Notes: a model not told the origin generated them from the sequence alone. Counted from the stretch's first letter, positions 18,624 through 28,198 are shown. The stretch: 64,000 nt of DNA from JABMPO01 sp964539785 (GCA_964539785.1 CAZIJQ010000003.1:36292-100291), one strand, 5' to 3'. Translations and numbers: made by a program.

Positions 18624-20243
18624 TTATTCAATAATTTTTACCAATGTCGTAAAATTTAAAGTTAAACTGATATCATGGACGCTGGTTTTCAGCTCATGAC
18701 CCACTGCTCTAATCTGTCCAATGGAATACTGAATCCCAAGATATTGGTTCAAATAAAATGTAATACCAGTTGAAGGTTGGAATATTGCACCCTCACCCAA
18801 AGCCAAGTGCCCACCACCTGCCGCACCTCCTGCCAGCTCCAGATGCATTTTAATGTGTTTATTAAATATTGGCGGATGCTGTAAACCAACTCCCAGCAAG
18901 CCGACAGCTAGACCTCCCACATGCTCGCCGGAATAGGCAAACATTCCCTGGCCGGAAATGAACATCCACCGGGTCAACAGGTGATCGATTTTAATACCCA
19001 GCAGTCGAACATTATCATTGACGGTCCGGTTCAGGCGTTTCGGGTTTTGATAAACTTGATCGAATATTCGCACCGACCAGGCTTTATATTTATAAGTACT
19101 ATTCTTGGATTCAAAAACCGAGTATTCAGATAACCCGGCATTCTTCAAATGATATGATATCCTGGAGGTGGTCGTCAAAGCTTGCAAGTTACCTGATTGC
19201 GAACCGAGATAACCACCGGCTAAATCTAGCGACAGGTTCGGCAATATTTTGAAACCAAGCCCTGCCCGCAAATCAAGCAGTAAGCCACCGGCAGTTTCAA
19301 CCCGAGCACCGCCTCCGGCACCCACGCTCAATTTCGCGAAATAATTCACTTTACTATCCGGAATTGTTTTACTAAATCCGACGCCAGCCATTATATCCAT
19401 ATAACCATGGCGAATTCCACCATATGCACCAGCAGTCTTTACTAGTAAAAACAACCCGGGGCGGAATGAATGTATTAGTTCAAAACCCACCAGGCGAATT
19501 ATGTTATCCTGACGGGCGTTGTCGATGCTAGCAGTGCCGATCTTTTGAAAATAATTCTGTTGAATCAGGGAAAATTGATTCTGACTGAATCTAATGTGTA
19601 AATTACCTCCATTGATGATTTTTGGCAGCCTGATTTCCGTGTGATTGATATTGCCTGGCTGAGCGATCAATATACTTGATGGAAGTTCCACCGCCAGGCC
19701 TAATTGTTTATTGTTGATCCTGCTATCGGGAAAAGTAACCTTGCTGATATACATCCCCAAATTAAACCGCTTAAATTGGTAAATTAATCCACTATGGTAC
19801 CGTAAGAGTGAACCATTGCCAGTCCAAATATTACCACCACCTCCGCCCAAAGATAGACCCGCATCAAGCACAAGTTTTTGTGAAATCGGTAAACGCGTGG
19901 AGGTAATCAAGCCTAGGGTAAACAGACCGCCTTGGTTACCCGTTATCGCGCTATAACTGACCATCCCCGCATTAAGCCAATTTGTGATATCTACCAGATA
20001 ATATAGACCAAGAAATCCCATTGGCGTGTCAGAATCCGGTGTATTGACATTTTCAAAACTAATATAATGTCTGATCGGAATTTTGTTTAATGCCAAATTA
20101 TCGGCCGCAATTGAACCACTGGTTATTGTGATGATACCTAATGAAATAAATGTTGCGACTATGGATTTAACTTTAATTATTGAGACTCCAGCCCCAGTCG
20201 AATAAAAATGCTGCCCCTGGTATTTTATTTTTTGAAATTTCAT
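18624..20243 (-). CDS. Exported outer-membrane-barrel-like protein, unknown function
   Basis: I do not recognise the family. A signal sequence lies inside the N-terminus (SIVATFISLGIITITSGSIAAD, ending near residue 47), and a later Met may be the real start since the first 25 residues are polar. The rest is made of alternating strands with many Gly, Tyr and aromatic girdle residues and repeated ...GAGGGARVETAGGLLLDLRAGLGF... phrases, as in outer membrane porins or barrels of this group. The last residues (NFTTLVKIIE) lack the classic terminal aromatic. It stands alone and converges with radA. Confidence 0.55.
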   Translation of the reverse strand: MKFQKIKYQGQHFYSTGAGVSIIKVKSIVATFISLGIITITSGSIAADNLALNKIPIRHYISFENVNTPDSDTPMGFLGLYYLVDITNWLNAGMVSYSAITGNQGGLFTLGLITSTRLPISQKLVLDAGLSLGGGGGNIWTGNGSLLRYHSGLIYQFKRFNLGMYISKVTFPDSRINNKQLGLAVELPSSILIAQPGNINHTEIRLPKIINGGNLHIRFSQNQFSLIQQNYFQKIGTASIDNARQDNIIRLVGFELIHSFRPGLFLLVKTAGAYGGIRHGYMDIMAGVGFSKTIPDSKVNYFAKLSVGAGGGARVETAGGLLLDLRAGLGFKILPNLSLDLAGGYLGSQSGNLQALTTTSRISYHLKNAGLSEYSVFESKNSTYKYKAWSVRIFDQVYQNPKRLNRTVNDNVRLLGIKIDHLLTRWMFISGQGMFAYSGEHVGGLAVGLLGVGLQHPPIFNKHIKMHLELAGGAAGGGHLALGEGAIFQPSTGITFYLNQYLGIQYSIGQIRAVGHELKTSVHDISLTLNFTTLVKIIE

Positions 20244-20286
20244 CAGTTAGTTAAATTGGTTTGCTGCAATAGCAATACTCTTGTTA

Positions 20287-20409
20287 CTACTGTAAATTTA
20301 ATTCCTGGACTCCAAGTACTGCGGCTATTTCTGATTGATCATGTCCTGTTTTAAGCAACGAATATATTCCGTACCTTTGTTCCAGCGTGAGCTGGCTGTA
20401 GCGTTTCAT
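20287..20409 (-). pseudogene. IS30-family transposase, N-terminal remnant
   Basis: Forty codons from an ATG at 20409 read MKRYSQLTLEQRYGIYSLLK then TGHDQSEIAAVLGV, the helix-turn-helix start of IS30 transposases. The reading diverges right after the HTH (QELNLQ) and stops, so the DDE catalytic domain is gone. A good ribosome site (AGAGGTG) remains. DNA around 20484-20505 (GTTGCACTTAAGAGTTGAAT) resembles an IS30 terminal repeat. An element inserted here and was almost wholly deleted. Confidence 0.75.
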
Positions 20410-20510
20410 TTGTGCACCTCTTATTTGACTGTGAGAAATGTACGAAGCCTACAGCAGCTCCGCTTTTTCTGCAACCAGTCATTGAGTTGCACTTAAGAGT
20501 TGAATTCAAG

Positions 20511-20538
20511 ATTAAATTAAACAGAAGTTTAATTTAAT
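20511..20538. promoter_or_regulatory. Perfect AT-rich palindrome upstream of citrate synthase
   Basis: Twelve-base arms ATTAAATTAAAC/GTTTAATTTAAT around loop AGAA. Its position between the IS30 remnant and the citrate synthase gene suits an operator or a weak terminator; no T tract follows. The role is not known. Confidence 0.45.
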
Positions 20539-20585
20539 ATTGGAATGTGGTATTATTTCAGCCATTAAATTTGTAATTTCTGTGT

Positions 20586-20609
20586 AGCATATTAATGGGG
20601 GAATATGCT
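20586..20609. promoter_or_regulatory. Second palindrome in citrate synthase leader
   Basis: AGCATATT, eight bases, AATATGCT, 62 bases before the start codon. An outer pair ATTTCAGC (20555-20562) / GCTGAAAT (20607-20614) is nested with it. This could be a binding site or an RNA fold controlling the TCA genes. Confidence 0.4.
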
Positions 20610-20670
20610 GAAATCATTTGTAACCAGTTTGGCTCTAAAGTAATCCAAATACTATAGATAGGGAGAAAAT

Positions 20671-22374
20671 ATGTCTACATTTAAAGAGAAAGTAACTCGG
20701 TTAGTTGATCCAATGAAAAATCGGATTAATCATTTGATCACCAATTACGGCGATGAAAAAGTTTCGGATGTCACAATTGCACAGATATACGGTGGGACGC
20801 GGGGTGTAAAAAGTATGATATGCGAAACTTCCATGCTTGATCCCAATGAAGGTATTCGATATCGAGGCTATAGTTTACCGGAATTAATTGAATTACTACC
20901 CCGAGCCGATGGTGGGCAACAACCATTAGCGGAAGGATTATTTTATTTATTAATCACTGGGAATATTCCCAAGGAAACTGATATCCAGGATATCAGTAAA
21001 GAATTACAACAACGCAACCAGGTACCTGAATATGTATTTACCGCGTTGGATGCCCTGCCGAAAGATCTTTCACCAATGACTCAATTATCAATGGGATTGT
21101 TGGCAATGCAAGGTACCTCAGAATTCTCCAATCAATTTCGCAAGGGCATGGCGCGGAAGGATTTGTGGGAACCAGCTCTTGAGGATAGTTTGAGTATTCT
21201 GGCTAAACTACCAGCAATTGCTGCATATATTTATCGTCGATCATTCAAAGATAGCAAACGTATCGAACCCAATCCGAATTTAGATTGGGCTGGCAACCTG
21301 GCCCATATGATGGGTTTTGATAATAAAGAAGTTCATGAAATTATACGTCTATTCATGTTTCTCCATGCTGACCATGAAGGTGGAAATGTTACTGCCCATA
21401 CAGTACAATTGGTTGGTTCGACTTTGTCCGATCCTTTCTATGCCCTGTCTGCCGGGATGAATGGGCTGGCCGGACCATTGCACGGTATGGCGAATCAGCA
21501 GGTACTGCAATGGATCGACAATATGCGCAAGGAAATAGGTAATAGTAGTCCGACCAAAGAAGAGATAGAAAAATATGTATGGAAAACGCTGAATAGCGGA
21601 AGATTGATACCCGGTTTCGGACATGCCGTTTTGCGTAAAACCGATCCTCGTTACACAGCACTACGGGAATTCGCGCTCGAACATTTTCCTGACGACGAAT
21701 TGTTCAAGATCGTATCCGATTTATACGAGGTTGTACCGGATATTCTGCGTATCCATGGCAAGGCAAAGAATCCCTGGCCCAATGTAGATGCTCATTCTGG
21801 AAGTGTTTTATATCATTATGATATCAAGGAATTCGATTTTTATACGGTTTTATTCGGCGTTTCCCGCGCCCAGGGTGTGCTGGCATGGTATGTCTGGGCT
21901 CGTCTACTGGGTGCTTCATTGGAAAGACCAAAATCCGTTACAACCGAATATCTGGAAAGTCTGGTCCTGCGTTGGGATGAGAGTTTGTCAGTGGGTATCT
22001 TTGAAATTGATAACGACCATAAAGCAATGGTCGAACAATTGCAGAAATTAATTGAAGCTTATCATACTGGTAAAGCCGACCATAATATAATGGAATTGTT
22101 TGGTTTCCTTGAAAATTATGTAGATAAACATCTGTCGCTTGAAGAACACTACATGGATAAATACAATTATCCTGATTATGATGAGCATAAGCGGCAGCAT
22201 TTAGAGTTTAAAGATAATTGCTGCGCATTACGCGATGAATACAAAGAAAAGGGCGGTACCACCCGGCTGGTGATTTTAGTAAAACAATTACTGGTTGATC
22301 ATTTTACTACTCATGTGAGTACGATCGATAAAAAGATGGCTGAATTCTTTAAATCTGTGAGTCATGTTGGGTAG
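20671..22374 (+). CDS. gltA: Citrate synthase fused to a C-terminal hemerythrin domain
   Basis: Residues 1-430 are a citrate synthase of the eukaryote-like type (CETSMLDPNEGIRYRGYSLP). Catalytic residues are H235 (HADHEGGNV), H318 (PGFGHAVLRKTDPRY) and D373 (NVDAHSG). Residues about 434-560 are a bacteriohemerythrin: WDESLSVGIFEIDNDHK, then HLSLEEHYM, then YPDYDEHKRQH, then DHFTTHVSTID. All seven di-iron ligands are present: H450, H487, E491, H506, H510, H548, D553. No stop or frameshift separates the parts, and the linker is only a few residues. AGGGAGA precedes the ATG. Aconitase and isocitrate dehydrogenase follow. I infer O2- or iron-responsive control or O2 delivery at the entry of the TCA cycle. 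Both domains are certain; the purpose is not. Confidence 0.95.
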   Translation: MSTFKEKVTRLVDPMKNRINHLITNYGDEKVSDVTIAQIYGGTRGVKSMICETSMLDPNEGIRYRGYSLPELIELLPRADGGQQPLAEGLFYLLITGNIPKETDIQDISKELQQRNQVPEYVFTALDALPKDLSPMTQLSMGLLAMQGTSEFSNQFRKGMARKDLWEPALEDSLSILAKLPAIAAYIYRRSFKDSKRIEPNPNLDWAGNLAHMMGFDNKEVHEIIRLFMFLHADHEGGNVTAHTVQLVGSTLSDPFYALSAGMNGLAGPLHGMANQQVLQWIDNMRKEIGNSSPTKEEIEKYVWKTLNSGRLIPGFGHAVLRKTDPRYTALREFALEHFPDDELFKIVSDLYEVVPDILRIHGKAKNPWPNVDAHSGSVLYHYDIKEFDFYTVLFGVSRAQGVLAWYVWARLLGASLERPKSVTTEYLESLVLRWDESLSVGIFEIDNDHKAMVEQLQKLIEAYHTGKADHNIMELFGFLENYVDKHLSLEEHYMDKYNYPDYDEHKRQHLEFKDNCCALRDEYKEKGGTTRLVILVKQLLVDHFTTHVSTIDKKMAEFFKSVSHVG

Positions 22375-22451
22375 ATTTTTATAGTAAATCGGGGGTAACC
22401 GATAATTCAAAAATCAAGCGGGACTTTAAGTCCTCGCAGATGGGGGCAGCC

Positions 22452-24692
22452 ATGAACCAACAGTTTTACGAAAAATTTAAATATAAACTGAACGATGTAC
22501 GCAAATTACTCAAGCGTCCATTGACCCTCAGTGAAAAGATAATGTACACACATTTATTTGTGGAATTTAGCAGTGATCTGGGACGGGGACAGGATTATGC
22601 CGAGTTGCGACCCGACCGGGTTGCCATGCAGGATGCCACTGCCCAGATGGCACTGCTTCAATTCATGATGGCTGGTCGAACTCAGGTTGCCGTACCTTCA
22701 TCGGTACATTGTGATCATTTGATCCAAGCCAAAGTCGGCGCTGACGGTGACCTGCAGGAAGCTCTGAACCAGAATAGCGAAGTCTATCAGTTTTTGGAAA
22801 GCGTCTCTCGAAAATATGGAATCGATTTCTGGAAACCAGGTGCTGGAATTATCCATCAGGTAGTGCTGGAAAATTATGCTTTCCCCGGTGCTCTGGTAGT
22901 TGGCACCGACTCGCACACGGTCAATGGTGGTGGATTGGGAATGCTGGCTATTGGTGTGGGTGGCGCCGATGCTGTTGATGTAATGGTAGGCATGCCCTGG
23001 GAATTGCTGTGGCCTAAGGTAATGGGGGTCAAACTGAACGGCAAACTGTCTGGTTGGACTTCCCCCAAAGATGTAATTTTAAAGCTGGCAGGACTGATCT
23101 CCGCCAAAGGCGGCACTGGCTATATCGTTGAGTATTTCGGCGCTGGTGCCGAATCGATTTCAGCTACCGGTAAAGGAACGATTTGCAATATGGGCGCCGA
23201 AATCGGCGCTACCACTTCGGTATTTCCCTATGATGAGCGGATGGAAGCTTACCTTAAGGCCACTGACCGCAACCAGATTGCAGAGATCACAGCTAATATG
23301 CAGGATTATCTAACCGCCGATCCGGAAGTGCTGGACTATCCTGATAGGTATTATGACAAGGTGATCGAGATTGATCTTGACCAGTTGGAGCCCCACCTGA
23401 ATGGTCCCTTTACTCCCGACCGGGCCTGGCCGGTATTGGAAATCAAGGCTGCCGTTGAAACCGAAGATTTCCCTGATCAGGTCAGCGCAGGACTGATTGG
23501 AAGCTGCACTAATTCCAGTTACGAAGATATTGAGCGCGTTGTCAGCTTAGTCAAGCAGGCTTTGGATATGGGGCTGAAGGCCAAAACAGAATTTTATATT
23601 ACTCCCGGTTCGGAGCAGATTCGTGCCACAATGGAAAAATATGGTCACACGGAAATTCTGCAGAAATTCGGCGGAATCGTGCTGGCCAATGCCTGTGGTC
23701 CCTGCATCGGAATGTGGAACCGGGTTGGCGCTGAAAATCAGGAGCGCAACACAATTGTCACTTCCTACAACCGTAATTTTGCTCGCCGTAATGACGGCAA
23801 TCCCAATACACTGGCTTTTGTCAGCAGCCCCGAACTGGTAACTGCTCTGGCCATAGCGGGCAAACTCTCTTTCAATCCTATCACTGATAAAATTGAAAAT
23901 TCGGTTGGTGATAAAGTCATGTTAAAGCCACCGGTTGGTGATGAATTGCCATTGGAAGGATTCGACCGTGGTGCCAACGGATTGATTCGTCCGCCGGCTG
24001 ATGGTAGCGATTCAGCGGTTCCAATTGGTGCTTACAGCAAACGACTGCAGGTACTTACTCCTTTCTCCGCTTGGGATGGACAAAATTTGAATGACTTGCA
24101 AATCCTGGTCAAAGTACAGGGTAAATGCACAACCGATCACATATCAATGGCTGGACCGTGGTTGCGCTTCCGGGGTCATTTGGATAATATTTCCGATAAT
24201 ATGTTTCTGGGTGCAGTCAATGCCGAAACTGGTGACGCTGGAAAAACTCACAATAATTTAACCGGTGAATATAATAGTATCTCCACTGTAGCTCGGAGCT
24301 ACAAAGAAAACAATGTGGAATGGATTGTCATTGGAGAAGAAAACTACGGTGAAGGATCAAGCCGCGAGCATGCCGCTATGGAGCCACGGCATTTGGGCGG
24401 CCGCGCGATTATTGTCAAAAGTTTTGCCCGGATCCATGAGACCAATCTGAAAAAACAGGGTATGCTGGCTTTGGCTTTTTCCAATCCTGCTGATTATGAC
24501 CGGATTCGCTCCGACGATAAGGTTAGCATCAAAGGACTTACAAAGTTTTCCCCTGGTACTCAATTGATTCTCAAAGTCAATCACACTAAAGGCACAACTG
24601 AGAATATCAAACTTAATCACACTTACAATGAACGGCAGATTGAATGGTTCAGGGCCGGCAGTGCTTTGAATTTTATTGCCAATAATACTTAG
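22452..24692 (+). CDS. acn: Aconitate hydratase
   Basis: Isomerises citrate to isocitrate using a 4Fe-4S cluster. The 746-residue length and sequence resemble the mitochondrial type. Cluster cysteines are in GSCTNSSYED and ANACGPCIGMW; the swivel domain carries NYGEGSSREHAAMEPRHLGG. I start at ATG 22452, preceded by GGGGGC, not at the in-frame ATG 22440, which has no ribosome site. It sits 77 bp after the citrate synthase and 9 bp before isocitrate dehydrogenase. Confidence 0.95.
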   Translation: MNQQFYEKFKYKLNDVRKLLKRPLTLSEKIMYTHLFVEFSSDLGRGQDYAELRPDRVAMQDATAQMALLQFMMAGRTQVAVPSSVHCDHLIQAKVGADGDLQEALNQNSEVYQFLESVSRKYGIDFWKPGAGIIHQVVLENYAFPGALVVGTDSHTVNGGGLGMLAIGVGGADAVDVMVGMPWELLWPKVMGVKLNGKLSGWTSPKDVILKLAGLISAKGGTGYIVEYFGAGAESISATGKGTICNMGAEIGATTSVFPYDERMEAYLKATDRNQIAEITANMQDYLTADPEVLDYPDRYYDKVIEIDLDQLEPHLNGPFTPDRAWPVLEIKAAVETEDFPDQVSAGLIGSCTNSSYEDIERVVSLVKQALDMGLKAKTEFYITPGSEQIRATMEKYGHTEILQKFGGIVLANACGPCIGMWNRVGAENQERNTIVTSYNRNFARRNDGNPNTLAFVSSPELVTALAIAGKLSFNPITDKIENSVGDKVMLKPPVGDELPLEGFDRGANGLIRPPADGSDSAVPIGAYSKRLQVLTPFSAWDGQNLNDLQILVKVQGKCTTDHISMAGPWLRFRGHLDNISDNMFLGAVNAETGDAGKTHNNLTGEYNSISTVARSYKENNVEWIVIGEENYGEGSSREHAAMEPRHLGGRAIIVKSFARIHETNLKKQGMLALAFSNPADYDRIRSDDKVSIKGLTKFSPGTQLILKVNHTKGTTENIKLNHTYNERQIEWFRAGSALNFIANNT

Positions 24693-24701
24693 GTTTAAAT
24701 C

Positions 24702-25949
24702 ATGAAAAAATTTGACAAGATAGAAATTCCTAAAGATGGACAACGCATCACTTGGGAAGGTGATAATCTCATCATCCCAAATCATCCTATCATTCCGGTG
24801 ATTGAAGGTGATGGTATTGGTTCCGATATTATGAAAGCCACTCGCCGGGTTCTTGATGCGGTGGTGGAAAAAACTTTTGGCGGTGATAAAAAGATTGCCT
24901 GGATGGATGTATATGCCGGCGAGATCGCCGGTGAAAAATATGACGGTAATTTTTTACCAGATGAGACCGTGGCAGCAATCGAATATTATCATGTGGCTTT
25001 GAAGGGTCCTTTGACAACGCCAGTCGGTGGTGGTTTCCGCAGCCTGAATGTTACTTTGCGCCAGTTAATGGACCTTTATGCTTGTGTCCGGCCGGTAGCT
25101 TACTTCGCTGGCGTGCCTTCACCGGTGCGGGAACCGGATAAAATGGATGTGGTAATTTTTCGGGAAAACACTGAAGATGTTTATGCCGGAATCGAGTGGA
25201 CTGAGGGTTCAGCGGAAGCTGAAAAAGTGATCAATTTTCTGAATGACACATTTGGCAGCAAGATTCGCAGTGATTCGGGAATCGGCATCAAACCGATCAG
25301 TATTACTGGCACCAAGCGACTGGTGCGGATGGCGATCCAGTATGCCATCAATAATAACCGAGCATCGGTTACAATAGTGCATAAAGGCAATATTATGAAA
25401 TTTACCGAAGGCGCCTTTCGTGATTGGGGTTATGAGGTTGCGCGGGAAGAATTCGCCGATCAGACGATCACCGAAGATGAGTTGTGGTCAAAATATGATG
25501 GACAAATTCCCGCTGGAAAAATCGTGATCAAGGACCGGATCGCCGATTCCATGTTGCAGCAAATTCTGACCCGCACCGATGAATACGATGTAATTGCCAC
25601 TCCCAATCTAAACGGCGATTATCTTTCTGATGCCTGCGCTGCTCAGGTTGGTGGTCTTGGCTTGGCACCGGGTGCGAATATTGGTGATAAAGTAGCCCTG
25701 TTTGAGGCTACCCACGGCACCGCCCCTAAATATGCCAACCAGGATAAGGTGAATCCCAGCTCGGTTTTACTTTCGGGCGTGATGATGCTTGAGCATCTAG
25801 GCTGGCAGGAAGCGGCCGACGCGGTGGCGGCGGCAGTGGGCAAGACCATCCGGCAGAAAAAAGTAACTTACGATCTGGCCCGCTTGATGAACAATGTGGA
25901 ACCATTAAAAACATCGGAATATGCTTCGGCAATTATCGAAAATTTATAA
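24702..25949 (+). CDS. icd: NADP-dependent isocitrate dehydrogenase
   Basis: Oxidative decarboxylation of isocitrate to 2-oxoglutarate. The 415 residues align in pattern to the E. coli type: IEGDGIGSDI near 33, GGFRSLNVTLRQ with the serine that is phosphorylated in E. coli, and ATHGTAPKYANQDKVNPSS, whose K-Y pair marks NADP use. It ends the citrate synthase-aconitase-ICD run, three consecutive TCA steps. Confidence 0.95.
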   Translation: MKKFDKIEIPKDGQRITWEGDNLIIPNHPIIPVIEGDGIGSDIMKATRRVLDAVVEKTFGGDKKIAWMDVYAGEIAGEKYDGNFLPDETVAAIEYYHVALKGPLTTPVGGGFRSLNVTLRQLMDLYACVRPVAYFAGVPSPVREPDKMDVVIFRENTEDVYAGIEWTEGSAEAEKVINFLNDTFGSKIRSDSGIGIKPISITGTKRLVRMAIQYAINNNRASVTIVHKGNIMKFTEGAFRDWGYEVAREEFADQTITEDELWSKYDGQIPAGKIVIKDRIADSMLQQILTRTDEYDVIATPNLNGDYLSDACAAQVGGLGLAPGANIGDKVALFEATHGTAPKYANQDKVNPSSVLLSGVMMLEHLGWQEAADAVAAAVGKTIRQKKVTYDLARLMNNVEPLKTSEYASAIIENL

Positions 25950-25960
25950 TTTTGAGGCAG

Positions 25961-25979
25961 CCACCCCTACAAGGGCTGG
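25961..25979 (+). terminator. Weak hairpin after icd
   Basis: CCAcCCCT-ACA-AGGGcTGG, seven pairs with one mismatch, followed at 25998 by a T-rich stretch. It is the only terminator-like fold in the convergent spacer. Confidence 0.3.
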
Positions 25980-26066
25980 GAGCCTTGGTTAAATATTTTT
26001 TGTTGATTAGACAAATATCGACCATCAAAGTAATGGCAATTATGGTATAAATATTATTGAAATAAA

Positions 26067-26684
26067 TTAATCATATATCAGGAATACAGTAGCGCCGTCC
26101 TGTAAAATTAAAACCAGGTTATCAGTATATTTTGATCTGGAAATTATGAATTTAGATTCTGAGTTATAGCCATCCTCGTCGGCATCGAGGCGGAGACCTT
26201 TAAAATTGATCGTGTGTGATCCATCGGCTTCTTTGCGGATACTTCCATTAAAATTGGTGCTGAATTCAAAATTATATGATTCGGGACCTGTGCGTACAAA
26301 ATCGGCGGTTACCATGTCGTCGTACACTACATGATAACGGGCTACTTCCTCGATTCCCAATTCAATTTTTTGTCCCTTGGAATAATTCCGGTGTATTTCA
26401 ACCGGTTTTTGCCTGAAAATCAATTCGGGAACGGAACTGTAGGCTTCCCAGTCAATTAAGAAATATTTTTCAAAATCGATTTCACCGGTCTTTTTAACAT
26501 CCAAAATATTACTGCCCAGCAATCGCGCTTTATAAGATACACGCTGATCAATTAAACTCACTTCACATTGATTTTGCTCATCCAGACTAATATTGATTTT
26601 ATTGTCTCCGTAATTGACTAAAAATTCATTGTCGGAAAATTTTATATGAACTTCTGAGGAATGCAATAATAGTAATGGCTTCAT
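26067..26684 (-). CDS. Hypothetical protein, unknown function
   Basis: No family recognised. The 205 residues show no signal peptide or membrane span; a short hydrophobic MKPLLLLHSS start is not followed by a cleavage site. The sequence alternates charged and beta-branched residues with repeated strand-like phrases, suggesting an all-beta fold. It lies 49 bp downstream of the FAH-family gene on the same strand and could share its transcript. Confidence 0.6.
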   Translation of the reverse strand: MKPLLLLHSSEVHIKFSDNEFLVNYGDNKINISLDEQNQCEVSLIDQRVSYKARLLGSNILDVKKTGEIDFEKYFLIDWEAYSSVPELIFRQKPVEIHRNYSKGQKIELGIEEVARYHVVYDDMVTADFVRTGPESYNFEFSTNFNGSIRKEADGSHTINFKGLRLDADEDGYNSESKFIISRSKYTDNLVLILQDGATVFLIYD

Positions 26685-26733
26685 ATTTTCCCCTGAATTT
26701 AATCTCCGTTAGATATATAACCGACCTGATTTT

Positions 26734-27351
26734 TTATTCCACGATTGTCCATTGAAATGGATCAGTGAAATCGCTGAATATCTCAATTTCATCACCAATC
26801 TCTAAGGAATCTACACCAGCCGGAGTGCCGGTGAAAATCAGATCACCTGATATCAGCTCCCAGATTTTGCTGATTGCCGTTAGCAGTTTGGTAATATCAA
26901 AAATCATCAGGCCGGAATTACCGGATTGACGCTCGATTCCATTGACCCGGCAACCGAAATTCAAATTATCGAATCTGGTTGACTTATCCACTGGTGTAAA
27001 TATACCGATTGGAGCGCTACCGTCAAATGCTTTGGCTTTTTCCCAGGGTAAACCTTTCTTTTTTAGACCAGACTGTACATCCCGCAGTGTCAGATCGAGG
27101 CCGATGGTGACACCATCAAGATATTCGTTAAGTTCCAAGGAGCTGTCAAACTGCCCGGCTTTACCAATCCGGTAGACTATTTCCACTTCGTGTTGTAAAT
27201 CATTACCATGGGCCGGGTAAGTTATTGGTGAACCAACAGTGCCCAAACAACTGCTGGGCTTCATAAATATAACCGGCTCAGCCGGTCTTGGATTGGACAA
27301 TTCTTCAATATGCTTAAGATAATTCCGACCAATACAGAATATTCGCGACAT
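26734..27351 (-). CDS. Fumarylacetoacetate hydrolase family protein
   Basis: Metal-dependent C-C hydrolase or decarboxylase fold of the YcgM/FAHD1 type (acylpyruvate or oxaloacetate substrates). Seen motifs: FCIGRNYLKHIEEL at the N-terminus, KPSSCLGTVGSPI, the metal-binding HEVEIVYRIGK, IGLDLTLRDVQ, KAFDGSAPIG and FTGTPAGVDSLEIGDEIE. 205 residues is a normal short form. Substrate cannot be told from sequence; oxaloacetate-related use would fit the nearby TCA genes, but this is a guess. Confidence 0.88.
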   Translation of the reverse strand: MSRIFCIGRNYLKHIEELSNPRPAEPVIFMKPSSCLGTVGSPITYPAHGNDLQHEVEIVYRIGKAGQFDSSLELNEYLDGVTIGLDLTLRDVQSGLKKKGLPWEKAKAFDGSAPIGIFTPVDKSTRFDNLNFGCRVNGIERQSGNSGLMIFDITKLLTAISKIWELISGDLIFTGTPAGVDSLEIGDEIEIFSDFTDPFQWTIVE

Positions 27352-27406
27352 TATCTTTCTCCCGGACTTGATGACATAATTAAAAATTAATACTGATCAT
27401 TAGGTT

Positions 27407-28198
27407 TCAAAAATATAATTTGAGTAAACTCACAGCCAGAATTACTACAGCGGTGATTACACCAATGTAAGCAGGTATTTTGAGTCGGCGTTCAAAGCAT
27501 ACCCTTGCGCCAGCTCCGGCAAAAATGATATATCCCAAAACCGGCAGATAAGTCAATATTGGTGACGCTGCGACCGGATTCATCTGTGGAGCACAATATT
27601 TGAATATGGTTAATATCACTAAAGCCGTGAACAGCCAGCCAATAAAATTTGTTAAGGGAACATTATAGAATTTTCCCGGGCGATGCCAGGTCCAGCGGCC
27701 TTCGTGCACGGCAATTGGATCACTGATAACATCCAGTAGAGTGACCAGTACTGATATCCCAAGGATAAGCTGCCAATCAAAATGGATTATAGTAGTTGGG
27801 ACATTCTTGAATAACAATAGACCAGTCCAAAAACCGACATAGGTCAATCCAACCCAAGCCAGAGGATAGCACAGAGGAACCCCCAATATGGAGGGCAATG
27901 GACAGGCACGATCAGTATATTTATAAGAACCAAAAATGTAACCTGTGTTTACCCCGATTATTTCAAATAACCCACTGATAAAGAAACTGATGCAAATAAA
28001 TATTGCAATGTAGGCAATGCCGAGGGTGATTGACCCATGAACAATTATTATCAATATGAAAAGCAAAGACTGTAAAATCCGCAATCGCTCGGCCTGAACA
28101 TAACCGTATTTAGTTTCAATTATTCGATAGGCAAAAATGACGGTTGAGATTAGCCCAATCCCTAAAATGAGAAAGATTGTTTCCATATTAATTTCCAA
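27407..28198 (-). CDS. Carotenoid biosynthesis protein, CruF/DUF422-like
   Basis: Polytopic membrane protein with about seven hydrophobic segments over 263 residues. Conserved family phrases are seen: DRACPLPSILGVPLCYPLAW, the DPIAVHEGRWTWHRPGKFYNVPLTNFIGW block and the C-terminal VCFERRL. CruF adds water to the psi end of gamma-carotene or bisanhydrobacterioruberin type carotenoids. It ends 12 bp from the start-side neighbour, a geranylgeranyl-reductase-like flavoprotein, forming a two-gene isoprenoid unit. A second in-frame ATG four codons in may be the start. Confidence 0.8.
   Translation of the reverse strand: MEINMETIFLILGIGLISTVIFAYRIIETKYGYVQAERLRILQSLLFILIIIVHGSITLGIAYIAIFICISFFISGLFEIIGVNTGYIFGSYKYTDRACPLPSILGVPLCYPLAWVGLTYVGFWTGLLLFKNVPTTIIHFDWQLILGISVLVTLLDVISDPIAVHEGRWTWHRPGKFYNVPLTNFIGWLFTALVILTIFKYCAPQMNPVAASPILTYLPVLGYIIFAGAGARVCFERRLKIPAYIGVITAVVILAVSLLKLYF

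Noticed and set aside
26067..26684. Lipoprotein or secreted protein
   Set aside because: The short hydrophobic start MKPLLLLHSS has no lipobox cysteine or cleavage site, so location cannot be assigned.
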